From: a virus
Virus record (IMG/VR): IMGVR_UViG_3300046692_000130
Coordinates: 1 to 64,000 of that record
Length of the DNA stretch: 64,000 nt
Reading direction: 5' to 3' (one strand)
This document shows positions 1-6,515 of the stretch, piece by piece (the first letter of the stretch is position 1; each line of letters starts with the position of its first letter). The position numbers and the translations under genes were made by a program. The notes beneath the pieces were generated by a model. That model made no database searches and was not told where the DNA came from. It worked only from the letters and a program-made list of their open reading frames with translations.

Positions 1-322
1 GCCGTCCGTTATGTCTGGCGCGATCTCTGGCGCGTCTTTGTTTGCATCTATTGAAACGGTAAACGCATGCGAGACTTGCCCGTCAAGTAAAAACTTTGCT
101 GGCGCTGGCGTATATGCGTCGACGCTGGCCCGTTGCTGGCCCGTGTGGCGTCCGTGTGGCGTCCGTTATGCTCTGGCCCGTCCGTCTACGCTGGCGCGTC
201 TCTGGCCCGTTGTGGCGATCTCTGGCCCGTTGCTCTGGCCGTTGCTTGGCGCTGGCGCTGGCGCTGGCCGTCGACGCTGGCCCGTGTGGCGATCTCTAAA
301 GCGCTTGGCCGTTGCGCTGGCG
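1..322. repeat. Word-repeat mosaic, left arm
   Basis: This non-coding DNA is built almost entirely from short recurring words: CTGGCG, CTGGCCC, CTGGCCGTTG, GTGTGGCGTCCGT and GCGATCTCTGGC. By eye, CTGGC occurs about 18 times on the plus strand in positions 1-420 and GCCAG only once. The words are irregularly joined, so this is not a simple tandem repeat. Long open frames across it encode only Ala/Arg/Leu/Trp-rich repeats and are not credible genes. The same words recur in opposite orientation at 3.05-3.77 kb. Function unknown. Confidence 0.75.
11..121 (+). pseudogene. Fragment resembling the N-terminus of the 400-1092 gene
   Basis: The plus-strand frame here reads ETCPSS, then F, G, G, Y and A in the same relative positions as residues 29-44 of the minus-strand protein at 400-1092 (ETCPSS..F.G.G.YA). 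The DNA shares the 14-mer GAGACTTGCCCGTC. Two of the three cysteines are lost and the frame then runs into word-repeat DNA. I read it as a decayed, inverted partial copy. The match is short, so chance combined with regional word bias remains possible. Confidence 0.35.
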
Positions 323-360
323 CTGGCGCGATCTCTGCCACAAAGTAAAACGGCCAGACT
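323..360. repeat. 38-bp direct repeat, copy 1 (copy 2 at 1417-1454)
   Basis: An identical 38-bp sequence occurs at 323-360 and 1417-1454. It contains the word GCGCGATCTCTG and runs into the left half of a terminator hairpin in both places. The two copies sit downstream of the two minus-strand transcription units in this region, so it looks like a duplicated unit end. Confidence 0.85.
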
Positions 361-375
361 CTAAAGTCTGACCGT
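341..375 (-). terminator. Intrinsic terminator after the 400-1092 gene
   Basis: An 11-bp stem with one mismatch pairs 350-360 with 365-375 across a 4-nt loop. On the minus strand it is followed by TTTTACTTT. It lies 25 bp past the stop of the minus-strand gene ending at 400. Confidence 0.7.
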
Positions 376-399
376 GTAACCGTGTGATGTTCTGGCGCG

Positions 400-1092
400 C
401 TATTGAATGACGTTTAGAAGCGCTTTATTTGCCTTTTTCACTCCACTGCCATGTGTTGCAAAAGCGATTACAGCGCCAGTATCGCGCAAACGGTCAGCAT
501 TCATGCAAAGCTTGCATGATAGGCAATTTGCAGCTTTGCCCGTTTGTTGTGGGCAAGGAATTACCCTTACTCCGTCGACAACTTTAGCGCTGGCCGTATC
601 GTGATATTCGACAACAATAGCAGCGCCAAAACCCTTTGCCATGGCGTCTTTTGTATCGGCGATAGTCTCGCAAGATGCAAGCACGGACACATCACGCCAT
701 GACTGGCGCGAAACATTACGCCATGCATGCGTGTAAGACCATACACTCTGGCCATGCTTGGCGCGATACTCTGACGCTGCAGCGCTAACCGTCGACGCGC
801 CAGCATCCGTTGTGCAATCTCCCACAACGTGTAGACGCAACGGACGGACGCCAGACAATTCACGGATTGCCAGCGCTTCGTTATCGGCCAGCGTCTGTAG
901 ACTCTGACCCTTTGCTGCAGTGTTGAGACGCTTTGTATGTATCGCCATAGGGCCAGACTCGGCGTAGCATCCTGACCCTTGAAACGGGCAACTAGACGGG
1001 CAAGTCTCTTGTGATGCATATGTGGCCGATACTTCACCAATTTTGATGTTGCCAGACTTCTCAATTGCCATAACTCCAATGTGCTTTGCCAT
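400..1092 (-). CDS. Cysteine-motif phage protein of unknown function (DUF7227-like)
   Basis: 230 aa. The N-terminus has C31-P-S-S-C35 followed by C42-Y-A-E and GPMAIHTKRLN. A second cysteine group, CLSCKLC, lies near residue 190. This pattern matches, from memory, a family of uncharacterised phage proteins (DUF7227); the cysteines suggest metal or Fe-S binding, which is inference. ATG start with GGAGAT 9 nt upstream, the same leader used by its neighbours. It is the last gene of a minus-strand unit starting near 1337 and is followed by a terminator. Its codons are rich in the local repeat words (GCCAG, CTGGC), in both orientations. Confidence 0.8.
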   Translation of the reverse strand: MAKHIGVMAIEKSGNIKIGEVSATYASQETCPSSCPFQGSGCYAESGPMAIHTKRLNTAAKGQSLQTLADNEALAIRELSGVRPLRLHVVGDCTTDAGASTVSAAASEYRAKHGQSVWSYTHAWRNVSRQSWRDVSVLASCETIADTKDAMAKGFGAAIVVEYHDTASAKVVDGVRVIPCPQQTGKAANCLSCKLCMNADRLRDTGAVIAFATHGSGVKKANKALLNVIQ

Positions 1093-1165
1093 GATTTTTT
1101 GATCTCCGTTTTTCTTGTTTTATAGTGCGTTTTTTGTTGTCTGTATCGTTTGAGATTGCAGCAAA

Positions 1166-1291
1166 TTACCGCGTCTTTGTGGGATAAACCATGTGGCAGA
1201 GTAGACGGGCCAGACCGTGCAAAATGACGTTGTGGAACATAGCAAAGATAATCATTCCGCTGCAGAATATCGGGCCAGCAAAGTTAGTCAT
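1166..1291 (-). CDS. Small hydrophobic protein, 41 aa
   Basis: The reading frame begins MTNFAGPIFCSGMIIF and is hydrophobic over residues 4-32, possibly one membrane segment. The start is supported by ACGGAGAT 9-10 nt upstream, the same leader box as the genes at 1092, 1798 and 2817. A promoter-like sequence (TTGACG, TATTTT) lies just upstream. No homolog recognised. The conserved leader is the main evidence that it is real. Confidence 0.5.
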   Translation of the reverse strand: MTNFAGPIFCSGMIIFAMFHNVILHGLARLLCHMVYPTKTR

Positions 1292-1331
1292 GCGCTTTTG
1301 ATCTCCGTTTCTTGAAATGTGTTGCATAAAC

Positions 1332-1362
1332 AAAATAGCACGTTTTCTAACTCATCCGTCAA
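1332..1362 (-). promoter_or_regulatory. Promoter and leader of the 1291-400 unit
   Basis: Minus strand TTGACG, 19 bp, TATTTT. The segment from the -35 box through GTGTTGCA to the ACGGAGAT ribosome-binding box is closely similar to the promoter and leader at 2858-2888, so the two units carry duplicated control regions. The 19-bp spacing is longer than the sigma70 optimum. Confidence 0.5.
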
Positions 1363-1416
1363 GAAAAATAATTGTCTTATTTTGCGCGATCTCTGGCGCG
1401 ATCTCTGGCCGTTGCT

Positions 1417-1469
1417 CTGGCGCGATCTCTGCCACAAAGTAAAACGGCCAGACTATAGCGTCTGACCGT
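1417..1469 (-). terminator. Terminator of the 2817-1523 unit, inside 38-bp repeat copy 2
   Basis: A 10-bp stem with one mismatch pairs 1444-1453 with 1460-1469 and is followed on the minus strand by TTTTACTTT. Positions 1417-1454 repeat 323-360 exactly. It lies 54 bp past the stop of the gene ending at 1523. Confidence 0.7.
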
Positions 1470-1522
1470 TGCGTCTAATGCCTATTCTTGGCCCGATACT
1501 GGCCCGTGTAGTGCTTGGCGCG

Positions 1523-1798
1523 CTAATCGTGAGTAATTACAGCATCTATGGCCCGTTGCATCGCATGGCGTCCGTGTGATGAAGGATAAAAGACGCCAAT
1601 CATGCGCGCTGGCGCATTGCGTCCGTCCGGTCTCAAAAAAGCTTTGTAAGGGTTTTCAGTGTCTGGCGTATCGTGGAATTTTTCGATGTGACCCAAAACG
1701 GCATTGCCTCTAAAAATAAGCCACACGTCAGACTCGGAACCTACACGCGCATCCTGCAGAACAACACGGACGCCAGATATTGTGTTTTCGTTTGCCAT
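1523..1798 (-). CDS. Hypothetical protein, 91 aa
   Basis: No family recognised. Soluble-looking mixed alpha/beta sequence with RVGSESDVWLIFRG and a basic C-terminal half (GRHAMQRAIDAV). ATG start with ACGGAGAT 9-10 nt upstream. The leader resembles that of the 1092 gene (GACAACAAAA before AAACGGAGAT). Second gene of the minus-strand unit starting at 2817 and followed by a terminator. Codon choice contains many copies of the local words. Confidence 0.7.
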   Translation of the reverse strand: MANENTISGVRVVLQDARVGSESDVWLIFRGNAVLGHIEKFHDTPDTENPYKAFLRPDGRNAPARMIGVFYPSSHGRHAMQRAIDAVITHD

Positions 1799-1851
1799 GG
1801 TAATAAATCTCCGTTTCCAATAGGTCTTTTGTTGTCGGTATAGGGTAAGAA

Positions 1852-2817
1852 TTACTGGCCAGCGCTGGCCCGTGTTACGCGTGTACCTGCAGCGCCGAGT
1901 CTAAAGCGCAATGGTTGCCCGTCTATTTTGTTCGGAACATACACTCTGGCCGAATTGCCTAGCAGGTACAAACGGCAATCTTCGAATCTAAAGACGTTGC
2001 CCGTTGCGTCCGTCCAATCCAAAACGATTCCGTCAAGCTGGCAATCTGTATCGTCTGGCGTCAGACCTAGCAAAGCACGGGCAGACGTTGCAGCATCGCG
2101 CTGGCGATCTAACTTAGCGGCCAGCGTCAGAGGATACGCTGCAATTGCCTTTTGACGGTCAGATTCTATTTGCTCTGGCGTGAATACAAGCGAATTGCCT
2201 TTAGCGTCGACGCCAAGCGCTGGCGCGATCTCTGGCAAGTTGTGGCCGTTTCTGTTTTCTTGATTGTGCAAAATGCTGTACGGAATGCCCGAGTTATTCG
2301 CAATGATCATATTTTGCGAATGATCAAAAGCAACCTTTTGCTCTGACCGTTTCGCCATGCATACCATGCAAACTGGCGCATTGCGAACATATACGCGATG
2401 ATCTCCACACGTCGACGCGAAGCAATCGGAGCATGAATCTTTAGCGTCTTTGCATGGCACATCTGCAGTAGAGACCGGATGCGCGCATATGTGGCAATGG
2501 TTGGCCCGTTGCTCTGCCACATAATCCGCATAACCTTCTATCGCATGCATGGCGTGAACATCAGACATCCGCGTCTTAGCATCCGAGTTATAGAAACGGA
2601 CGGTAATGTTTCCGCGAGTGTCAGACGTTGCACGGGCAAAGATTCCACACGCCAAAACAGATTCAACACGGATTGTGTTGTAAGACCACGAAGGAACTGC
2701 AGGATTCTCTTTTGCAATCGTTTGGATTGCGCGCCAGATTGCCCGTCTAACCGTTTCAAGTTTGCTTTGTGCATCCGTTGCGATCTCAATTACCGTGTAT
2801 TCGATTTTGCTTGCCAT
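1852..2817 (-). CDS. Hypothetical protein with a cysteine/histidine-rich middle, 321 aa
   Basis: Start chosen at the ATG giving MASKIEYTVIE, because ACGGAGAT lies 10 nt before it; a longer frame back to 2871 would run into the promoter. Residues of about 115-165 are rich in Cys and His (HCHICAH, CKDAKDSCSDCF, CGDH, CMVCMA) and look like a zinc-binding module. The N-terminal part may be helical and the C-terminal part beta-rich. No homolog recognised. First gene of a unit with its own promoter; repeat words are frequent within the coding sequence. Confidence 0.75.
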   Translation of the reverse strand: MASKIEYTVIEIATDAQSKLETVRRAIWRAIQTIAKENPAVPSWSYNTIRVESVLACGIFARATSDTRGNITVRFYNSDAKTRMSDVHAMHAIEGYADYVAEQRANHCHICAHPVSTADVPCKDAKDSCSDCFASTCGDHRVYVRNAPVCMVCMAKRSEQKVAFDHSQNMIIANNSGIPYSILHNQENRNGHNLPEIAPALGVDAKGNSLVFTPEQIESDRQKAIAAYPLTLAAKLDRQRDAATSARALLGLTPDDTDCQLDGIVLDWTDATGNVFRFEDCRLYLLGNSARVYVPNKIDGQPLRFRLGAAGTRVTRASAGQ

Positions 2818-2857
2818 GGTCTCTAATCTCCGTTTTTGTTTTATGTGTTGCACATCC

Positions 2858-2902
2858 AAAATAGCATGCAATCTAACGTATCCGTCAATTTATTTTCTGA
2901 CG
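2858..2902 (-). promoter_or_regulatory. Promoter with CGTCA-N10-TGACG inverted repeat
   Basis: Minus strand TTGACG (2883-2888), 19 bp, TATTTT (2858-2863), serving the gene starting at 2817. The -35 box lies in the inverted repeat CCGTCA-N10-TGACGG. The 20-bp block at 2883-2902 recurs exactly at 3261-3280, as expected of a regulator-binding site. Confidence 0.5.
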
Positions 2903-3050
2903 GTATTACGTCAAGCATTCAAATTGAATGATTTTGATCTCATCTATATATAGCGAAAAAAAATCTCATGCGATACATGTTTACTAAATAGTAAAAATAT
3001 AGGCATTTTTAGTGAGTTTTCCACAAGCAATTAAACGCTATTAGAGACGC
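2903..3050. other. AT-rich core with palindromes; candidate replication origin
   Basis: No gene seen. Contains ATTCAA-A-TTGAAT (2917-2929), CTATATATAG, an A-run, TTTACTA-AA-TAGTAAA (2980-2995) and TTTTCCACA (3017-3025), one mismatch from a DnaA box. Non-coding repeat words point outward from this segment on both sides. That arrangement resembles an origin with polar flanking motifs, but no iteron array is visible and the call is inference. Confidence 0.35.
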
Positions 3051-3770
3051 CACACGGACGCGGATGTCTGACCGTGTAGGGTAGGACGTTTCTTTTAGTC
3101 GACGTCTGTACGGGCCAGCAAACGGCCACAGCGTTTAAATTCGTTTTCGCTTTTCATACGCTTTTGACCTATTTTTCCTATTCGCCAGATTAGCTTTTGT
3201 GTCAATAGCTTTTTTTGAGACTCACGGAAAAAAGTTACAGTCAAGAAAAAAGTATGATTGCGTCAATTTATTTTCTGACGCGCCAGACGGACGGCCACAC
3301 GTCGACGCCAGAGCAACGGCCAGCGCCAGACGCCAGCGCGCATGTATGCACGGACACGGACGGGCCAGACCGTACCCTATACGCGCCAGAGATCGCGCAA
3401 CGGACAACGGCCAGACCATTAGGACAACGGACGGCCAGACGGACAACGGCCAGCGCCAGACGTCGACGCGCCAAGCGATACAGACGGGCCAGTCTCGGGC
3501 CAGAGATCGCGCAACGGTCAGACGGCCAGAGCATGGCAACGGACGCCACACGGGCCAGTATGCGCGCCAGAGTACAGACGCCAGACACGGGCCAGCGCCA
3601 GAGTATGTAGACGTCAGACGGACGGGCCAGACCATGTGGCAGAGATCGCGCAACGGCCAGCGCGCCAGCATAGATAGAAGGTACGTATAGACGGACGGAC
3701 ACGGGCCAGCATACGGGCCAGATACAGACATAGTAGAAGGTGAGATATCAGACCATGGCGTCTATGCACG
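3051..3770. repeat. Word-repeat mosaic, right arm (inverted orientation)
   Basis: Non-coding. GCCAG occurs about 26 times on the plus strand and CTGGC not at all by eye. Words include ACGGGCCAGA, ACGGCCAG, CGCCAGA, GTCGAC and GAGATCGCGCAACGG (near 3390, 3503 and 3641). Several overlapping open frames exist on both strands, but they encode low-complexity Arg/Gln/Thr or Ala/Arg/Leu/Trp text and lack convincing starts. A second copy of the CGTCA-N10-TGACG block lies at 3261-3280. Confidence 0.75.
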
Positions 3771-4061
3771 GTCTTAGATAGGCAAAGTCTTTGCTTTGCT
3801 TAGACTTAGCACGGGCCAAGCATGGCCAAGCATACGCCAAGCACAACCTAAGTTATTGATTCTATTAGAGACCACGGCAATCCACGAAAGACTTCGTAGA
3901 TAGACGCCTATTAGATTCAATGACATACGGGCAAGCGCTTTGTAACCTATTGAATTCATTACGTTTGAATCTACGAACTTCATCGTACGAACATCATCGT
4001 AGGCTAAGTTGTTCATTTTGAATGAGATAGCGGGGGTGGGTTCAAAATCGCATTATCAGAC
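3771..4061. other. Non-coding stretch; nothing firm
   Basis: The word content fades here (GGCCAAGC variants up to about 3845) into ordinary sequence. An open frame of 80 codons on the minus strand (4016 to 3774) has no ribosome-binding site I trust and its C-terminus is repeat words. I see no RNA gene or terminator. Confidence 0.4.
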
Positions 4062-4193
4062 CTACTCGCGACCGACGCGCAGGTTGAATTTACACACCTG
4101 CACATCATTTAGAATCAAGGAGATAGGCAATTTCAGCACTTTCGCGCCCTCGGCCCCGGTGATGGTCTGCTTGGTTGTCATGGTGGGATTCAT
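4062..4193 (-). CDS. Small hypothetical protein, 43 aa (or 39 aa from an internal ATG)
   Basis: Reads MNPTMTTKQTITGAEGAK and continues with LPISLILNDVQVCKF. It directly follows a strong promoter (TTGACA-N17-TAGGAT) whose predicted start site falls at about 4189, so translation would be leaderless or begin at the second ATG (4181). No homolog recognised. Protein-like composition and the promoter are the only support. Confidence 0.4.
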   Translation of the reverse strand: MNPTMTTKQTITGAEGAKVLKLPISLILNDVQVCKFNLRVGRE

Positions 4194-4195
4194 TG

Positions 4196-4266
4196 ATCCT
4201 AAAAGAGTTCTGCCCCAATGTCAAGCATAAAGTGTGCAGTAATCACTGCATACATTTTCTTGTCAA
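4196..4266 (-). promoter_or_regulatory. Tandem minus-strand promoters with TGCAGT/ACTGCA operator
   Basis: Proximal promoter: TTGACA (4219-4224), 17 bp, TAGGAT (4196-4201), with GCATAAAG directly upstream. Distal promoter: TTGACA (4261-4266), 17 bp, ATTACT, whose -10 overlaps the perfect inverted repeat TGCAGT-AATC-ACTGCA (4235-4250). A GCATAAAAAT element precedes the distal copy, as in other promoters of this genome. A repressor at the palindrome could block the distal promoter. Confidence 0.55.
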
Positions 4267-4423
4267 ATTAGGGTAATTTTTATGCTTATTGAGGCAACCA
4301 TACCTTCAGGGCAGACCGGCGCAGCCACGAGGCGCTAATGAGCAGGGCGAGGCACTCTAGGCGATGCTCTGACCCCCATGCTACGGCTTGGATCCACAGG
4401 TAGGTTTCGCCTATGATTCGCCC

Positions 4424-4771
4424 ATGTGGTTTATGGAGCCGATGAACGCCCGAGGCAAGCCAGCGACTCACCGCGTCCTGATGAACTACATGCTCCGTGA
4501 CGGGTGGCAGATCAGCTTCCTCGAAGCCGACTGTAAGACTTCCCTCCCCCACCGGCTGGTCTTCCGTGACCCGGGAAAGATTTTGGAGATGCAGATCCGG
4601 TGGGGTGAGGAGAAGTCATCAGCCAGAACGGGCGACATCGAGCGCGACATTCGAATGGGTCGACCCGGGGGAGTCTGGCTGATCCTTTCAACTGAGGACT
4701 ACGAGAAATTGCGGGTGGTGCGTAAACCAGTCAGATCGGTCAGCACGACCGTCAGACGGCGACAGGGCTAG
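4424..4771 (+). CDS. Hypothetical protein, about 115 aa
   Basis: Protein-like sequence (HRVLMNYMLRDGWQISFLE, VWLILSTEDYEKL) with no family recognised. The start is uncertain: a TTG at 4388 and ATGs at 4424, 4433 and 4442 are all possible and none has an ideal ribosome-binding site; GGAG precedes the ATG at 4442 closely. It is an isolated plus-strand gene, converging with and overlapping the minus-strand gene ending at 4768 by four bases. Confidence 0.55.
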   Translation: MWFMEPMNARGKPATHRVLMNYMLRDGWQISFLEADCKTSLPHRLVFRDPGKILEMQIRWGEEKSSARTGDIERDIRMGRPGGVWLILSTEDYEKLRVVRKPVRSVSTTVRRRQG

Positions 4772-4977
4772 TCGGCGCGTAGTTCATCGCCCATGGTGCC
4801 AAGGAACTCGACCGGCCTACCGTCTTCGTCAACGAACTGTAGATCGCGACCATAGGGCATGGCGAACAACGGGCTGGCCGCTGCTGGGCGCTCAAGCCCA
4901 TTCGTTGATATCCCCAAAGCCGCCAGTGTAGTCTTCAATGAGTCGACATCGTCAGGATGAACTAGGAACGTGATCAA
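4768..4977 (-). CDS. Hypothetical protein, 69 aa
   Basis: Small, acidic, soluble-looking protein (VHPDDVDSLKTTLAALGIS). No family recognised. Its ATG overlaps the stop of the preceding gene (4974-4977, ATGA-type), indicating translational coupling. Last gene of the minus-strand early cluster; no clear terminator follows. Confidence 0.7.
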   Translation of the reverse strand: MITFLVHPDDVDSLKTTLAALGISTNGLERPAAASPLFAMPYGRDLQFVDEDGRPVEFLGTMGDELRAD

Positions 4978-5243
4978 AGCTTCCTCCGGTGGTCTCTCTG
5001 CTGAACTGGGTGGGGGCAGAGCGACATGTCAGCGTTGTGGATTGCTCGTGCTCGGGCGTAGAGACGGTGGTACTGTTCGCTAAAAACACTGTAGGCGACA
5101 CAGCCAACGATCTCGCCCGGGGTGCAGCCACAGACCTTAGGTTGATTCTCGGCTGCTCGTTTGGACGCCTCCATCTGCTCTTCCCGGCGCTGCGCCCAGA
5201 GGCTCAACAAGTACCATTTTTGCGGTATAGCTTGAGTGCTCAT
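4974..5243 (-). CDS. Hypothetical protein, 89 aa
   Basis: No family recognised. Basic N-terminal helix (WAQRREEQMEASKRAAENQ) followed by two cysteines in VCGCTPGEIVGC. Overlaps its upstream and downstream neighbours by four bases, so it is translationally coupled within the early operon. Confidence 0.7.
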   Translation of the reverse strand: MSTQAIPQKWYLLSLWAQRREEQMEASKRAAENQPKVCGCTPGEIVGCVAYSVFSEQYHRLYARARAIHNADMSLCPHPVQQRDHRRKL

Positions 5244-5650
5244 GCGATCCTCGCAGTTCCAAGCGCGGGGATCCTTAGCTTGTTCATGGCGCGTGAGAAG
5301 CCAGACTGGCGCTGGGTGTCTTGTGGCATCTCACCGGTCTCAAAAAACTCCATGCCGGTGGCAGTGATACGTGCGCCCTGTACGTTAGTACCTTTGAACT
5401 CGATCAATCCCCTGCGCCGTGCGCGCTCTATGGCCTGATCGATAAGTTGATGGTCTGCGGACGGTCGCGTGAAACGGAGTACAAGATCCCCGTATCGAAG
5501 ATCTGGTTTGTTTCCCTTAGGGGCAGATGAATCGAAGGTGCGATGGAGTTCTGCAATCATGAAGCCCCGAACTACTTGCAGATCGGTGATGTCTTCTCTG
5601 TGTTGCTGCTCCGCGTAAAGGTTAGGCACTACTGCGCTGCTGCCAGACAT
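5240..5650 (-). CDS. Hypothetical protein, possible winged-helix, 136 aa
   Basis: The middle reads HQLIDQAIERARRRGLIEFKG followed by ARITATGMEFFE. This looks like the recognition helix and wing of a winged-helix DNA-binding fold, but I cannot name a family. Coupled by a four-base overlap to the gene ending at 4974. Confidence 0.65.
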   Translation of the reverse strand: MSGSSAVVPNLYAEQQHREDITDLQVVRGFMIAELHRTFDSSAPKGNKPDLRYGDLVLRFTRPSADHQLIDQAIERARRRGLIEFKGTNVQGARITATGMEFFETGEMPQDTQRQSGFSRAMNKLRIPALGTARIA

Positions 5651-5663
5651 GGTACTTGTTCCT

Positions 5664-6179
5664 TCATGATTGAAATTCGTTTGCCGTCATGATCGTTGTA
5701 TTCGATCGGTCTCCCTCTGTAACGATTACCAGAGGCACTCGATTGCTTAGTGTGAACTTGCTTATGAGTCGTCCACCGTTCTTGGCACCCTTGTCGTTGA
5801 GGCGCTTCTGCTTCGGTGTAACTTCGCCCCAGTCGCCGGTCATATGGCGCGGAAGGAACGACGCAACATTCTCGTCGGCAGTGAAGAGAGCTTCCATCCC
5901 TGCCTTAGTCGTATGGCATTGACCAAGATCTGTATAGGGCAGGAGTGGCTTCTTCGGGAGCCGGTGCTTCGTTGCATTGACTCGTTGCCCGAGGTTGTAA
6001 CCTTCTTCAAAGATCGCCGTCTGGGCCTCTTCGCAAACGATCAACCTACGGACGATCTTCGTAACCTGCTCAGGAGTGAAGTACTCAGCAAACTCCTTCT
6101 TTGATTTCGTGCTTCTTCTCTTTGCGCTCTTCGCAATTCGCAATGCTTCATCGAGATCTATGTCGGTGCCTACGTACAT
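5664..6179 (-). CDS. Conserved plasmid/phage protein of unknown function, 171 aa
   Basis: The C-terminal half carries LPRHMTGDWGEV, NDKGAKNGGRLISKF and VIVTEGDRSNTTIM. It matches, from memory, a widespread plasmid-borne family with the pattern HxTGDWG...ND.A...G.R..S.Y...WIITE.DRS.T. The N-terminus has a helical segment (KEFAEYFTPEQVTKIVRRL). Start taken at MYVGTDIDLDEA because GAGGGA precedes it; a longer frame starts at 6200. Function of the family is unknown to me. Confidence 0.7.
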   Translation of the reverse strand: MYVGTDIDLDEALRIAKSAKRRSTKSKKEFAEYFTPEQVTKIVRRLIVCEEAQTAIFEEGYNLGQRVNATKHRLPKKPLLPYTDLGQCHTTKAGMEALFTADENVASFLPRHMTGDWGEVTPKQKRLNDKGAKNGGRLISKFTLSNRVPLVIVTEGDRSNTTIMTANEFQS

Positions 6180-6227
6180 GGGGAGTCCCTCGCAAATCAA
6201 TAGAGCAGATGTCGGCGCAGAACTCGA

Positions 6228-6446
6228 TCAAGACATCTTTGTAAAATAGATGCTTGCAAGCTGGTCATCGATTGTGAGAACACCCGTCACCTTGAACACG
6301 CCGTCCAGTTCAAGATCTCCATCGGATTGGATTGACAGAAGATCACCTGATTTAGCTGGTCTCAATCCCTCAAACTCGGCTGGGAGACCCCCGGGGAAAG
6401 CCAACTTATACCGGCCATTCCCCATCTCGATGATCCGTTGCTTCAT
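6228..6446 (-). CDS. Hypothetical protein, 72 aa; possibly leaderless
   Basis: Beta-rich small protein (KLAFPGGLPAEFEGLRPAKS). A longer frame to 6512 is unlikely because a good promoter (TTGCAA, 17 bp, TACTGT at 6453-6458) lies inside it. That promoter places the transcript start at or next to the ATG at 6446. An alternative start is the ATG at 6425. No homolog recognised. Confidence 0.6.
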   Translation of the reverse strand: MKQRIIEMGNGRYKLAFPGGLPAEFEGLRPAKSGDLLSIQSDGDLELDGVFKVTGVLTIDDQLASIYFTKMS

Positions 6447-6452
6447 TTGCCA

Positions 6453-6481
6453 ACAGTAGCATGATACTTGACTCTTTGCAA
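6453..6481 (-). promoter_or_regulatory. Promoter for the 6446 gene
   Basis: Minus strand TTGCAA (6476-6481), 17 bp, TACTGT (6453-6458). The -10 box ends six bases before the ATG at 6446, implying a leaderless or nearly leaderless transcript. Confidence 0.5.
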
Positions 6482-6515
6482 CAAGCCTCGGCTGTATCGT
6501 CTGAGTAAGCACAAC

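Noticed and set aside
3199-3731. Several long overlapping open frames on both strands
   Set aside because: They encode low-complexity Arg/Gln/Thr or Ala/Arg/Leu/Trp repeats dictated by the word mosaic and lack credible starts; openness follows from high GC and few stop-forming words.
1-3770. CRISPR array
   Set aside because: Repeats vary in length and joining, spacing is irregular, there are no unique spacers of constant length and no cas genes.
3774-4016. 80-codon minus-strand frame
   Set aside because: No convincing ribosome-binding site or promoter at proper distance; C-terminal third is repeat words.
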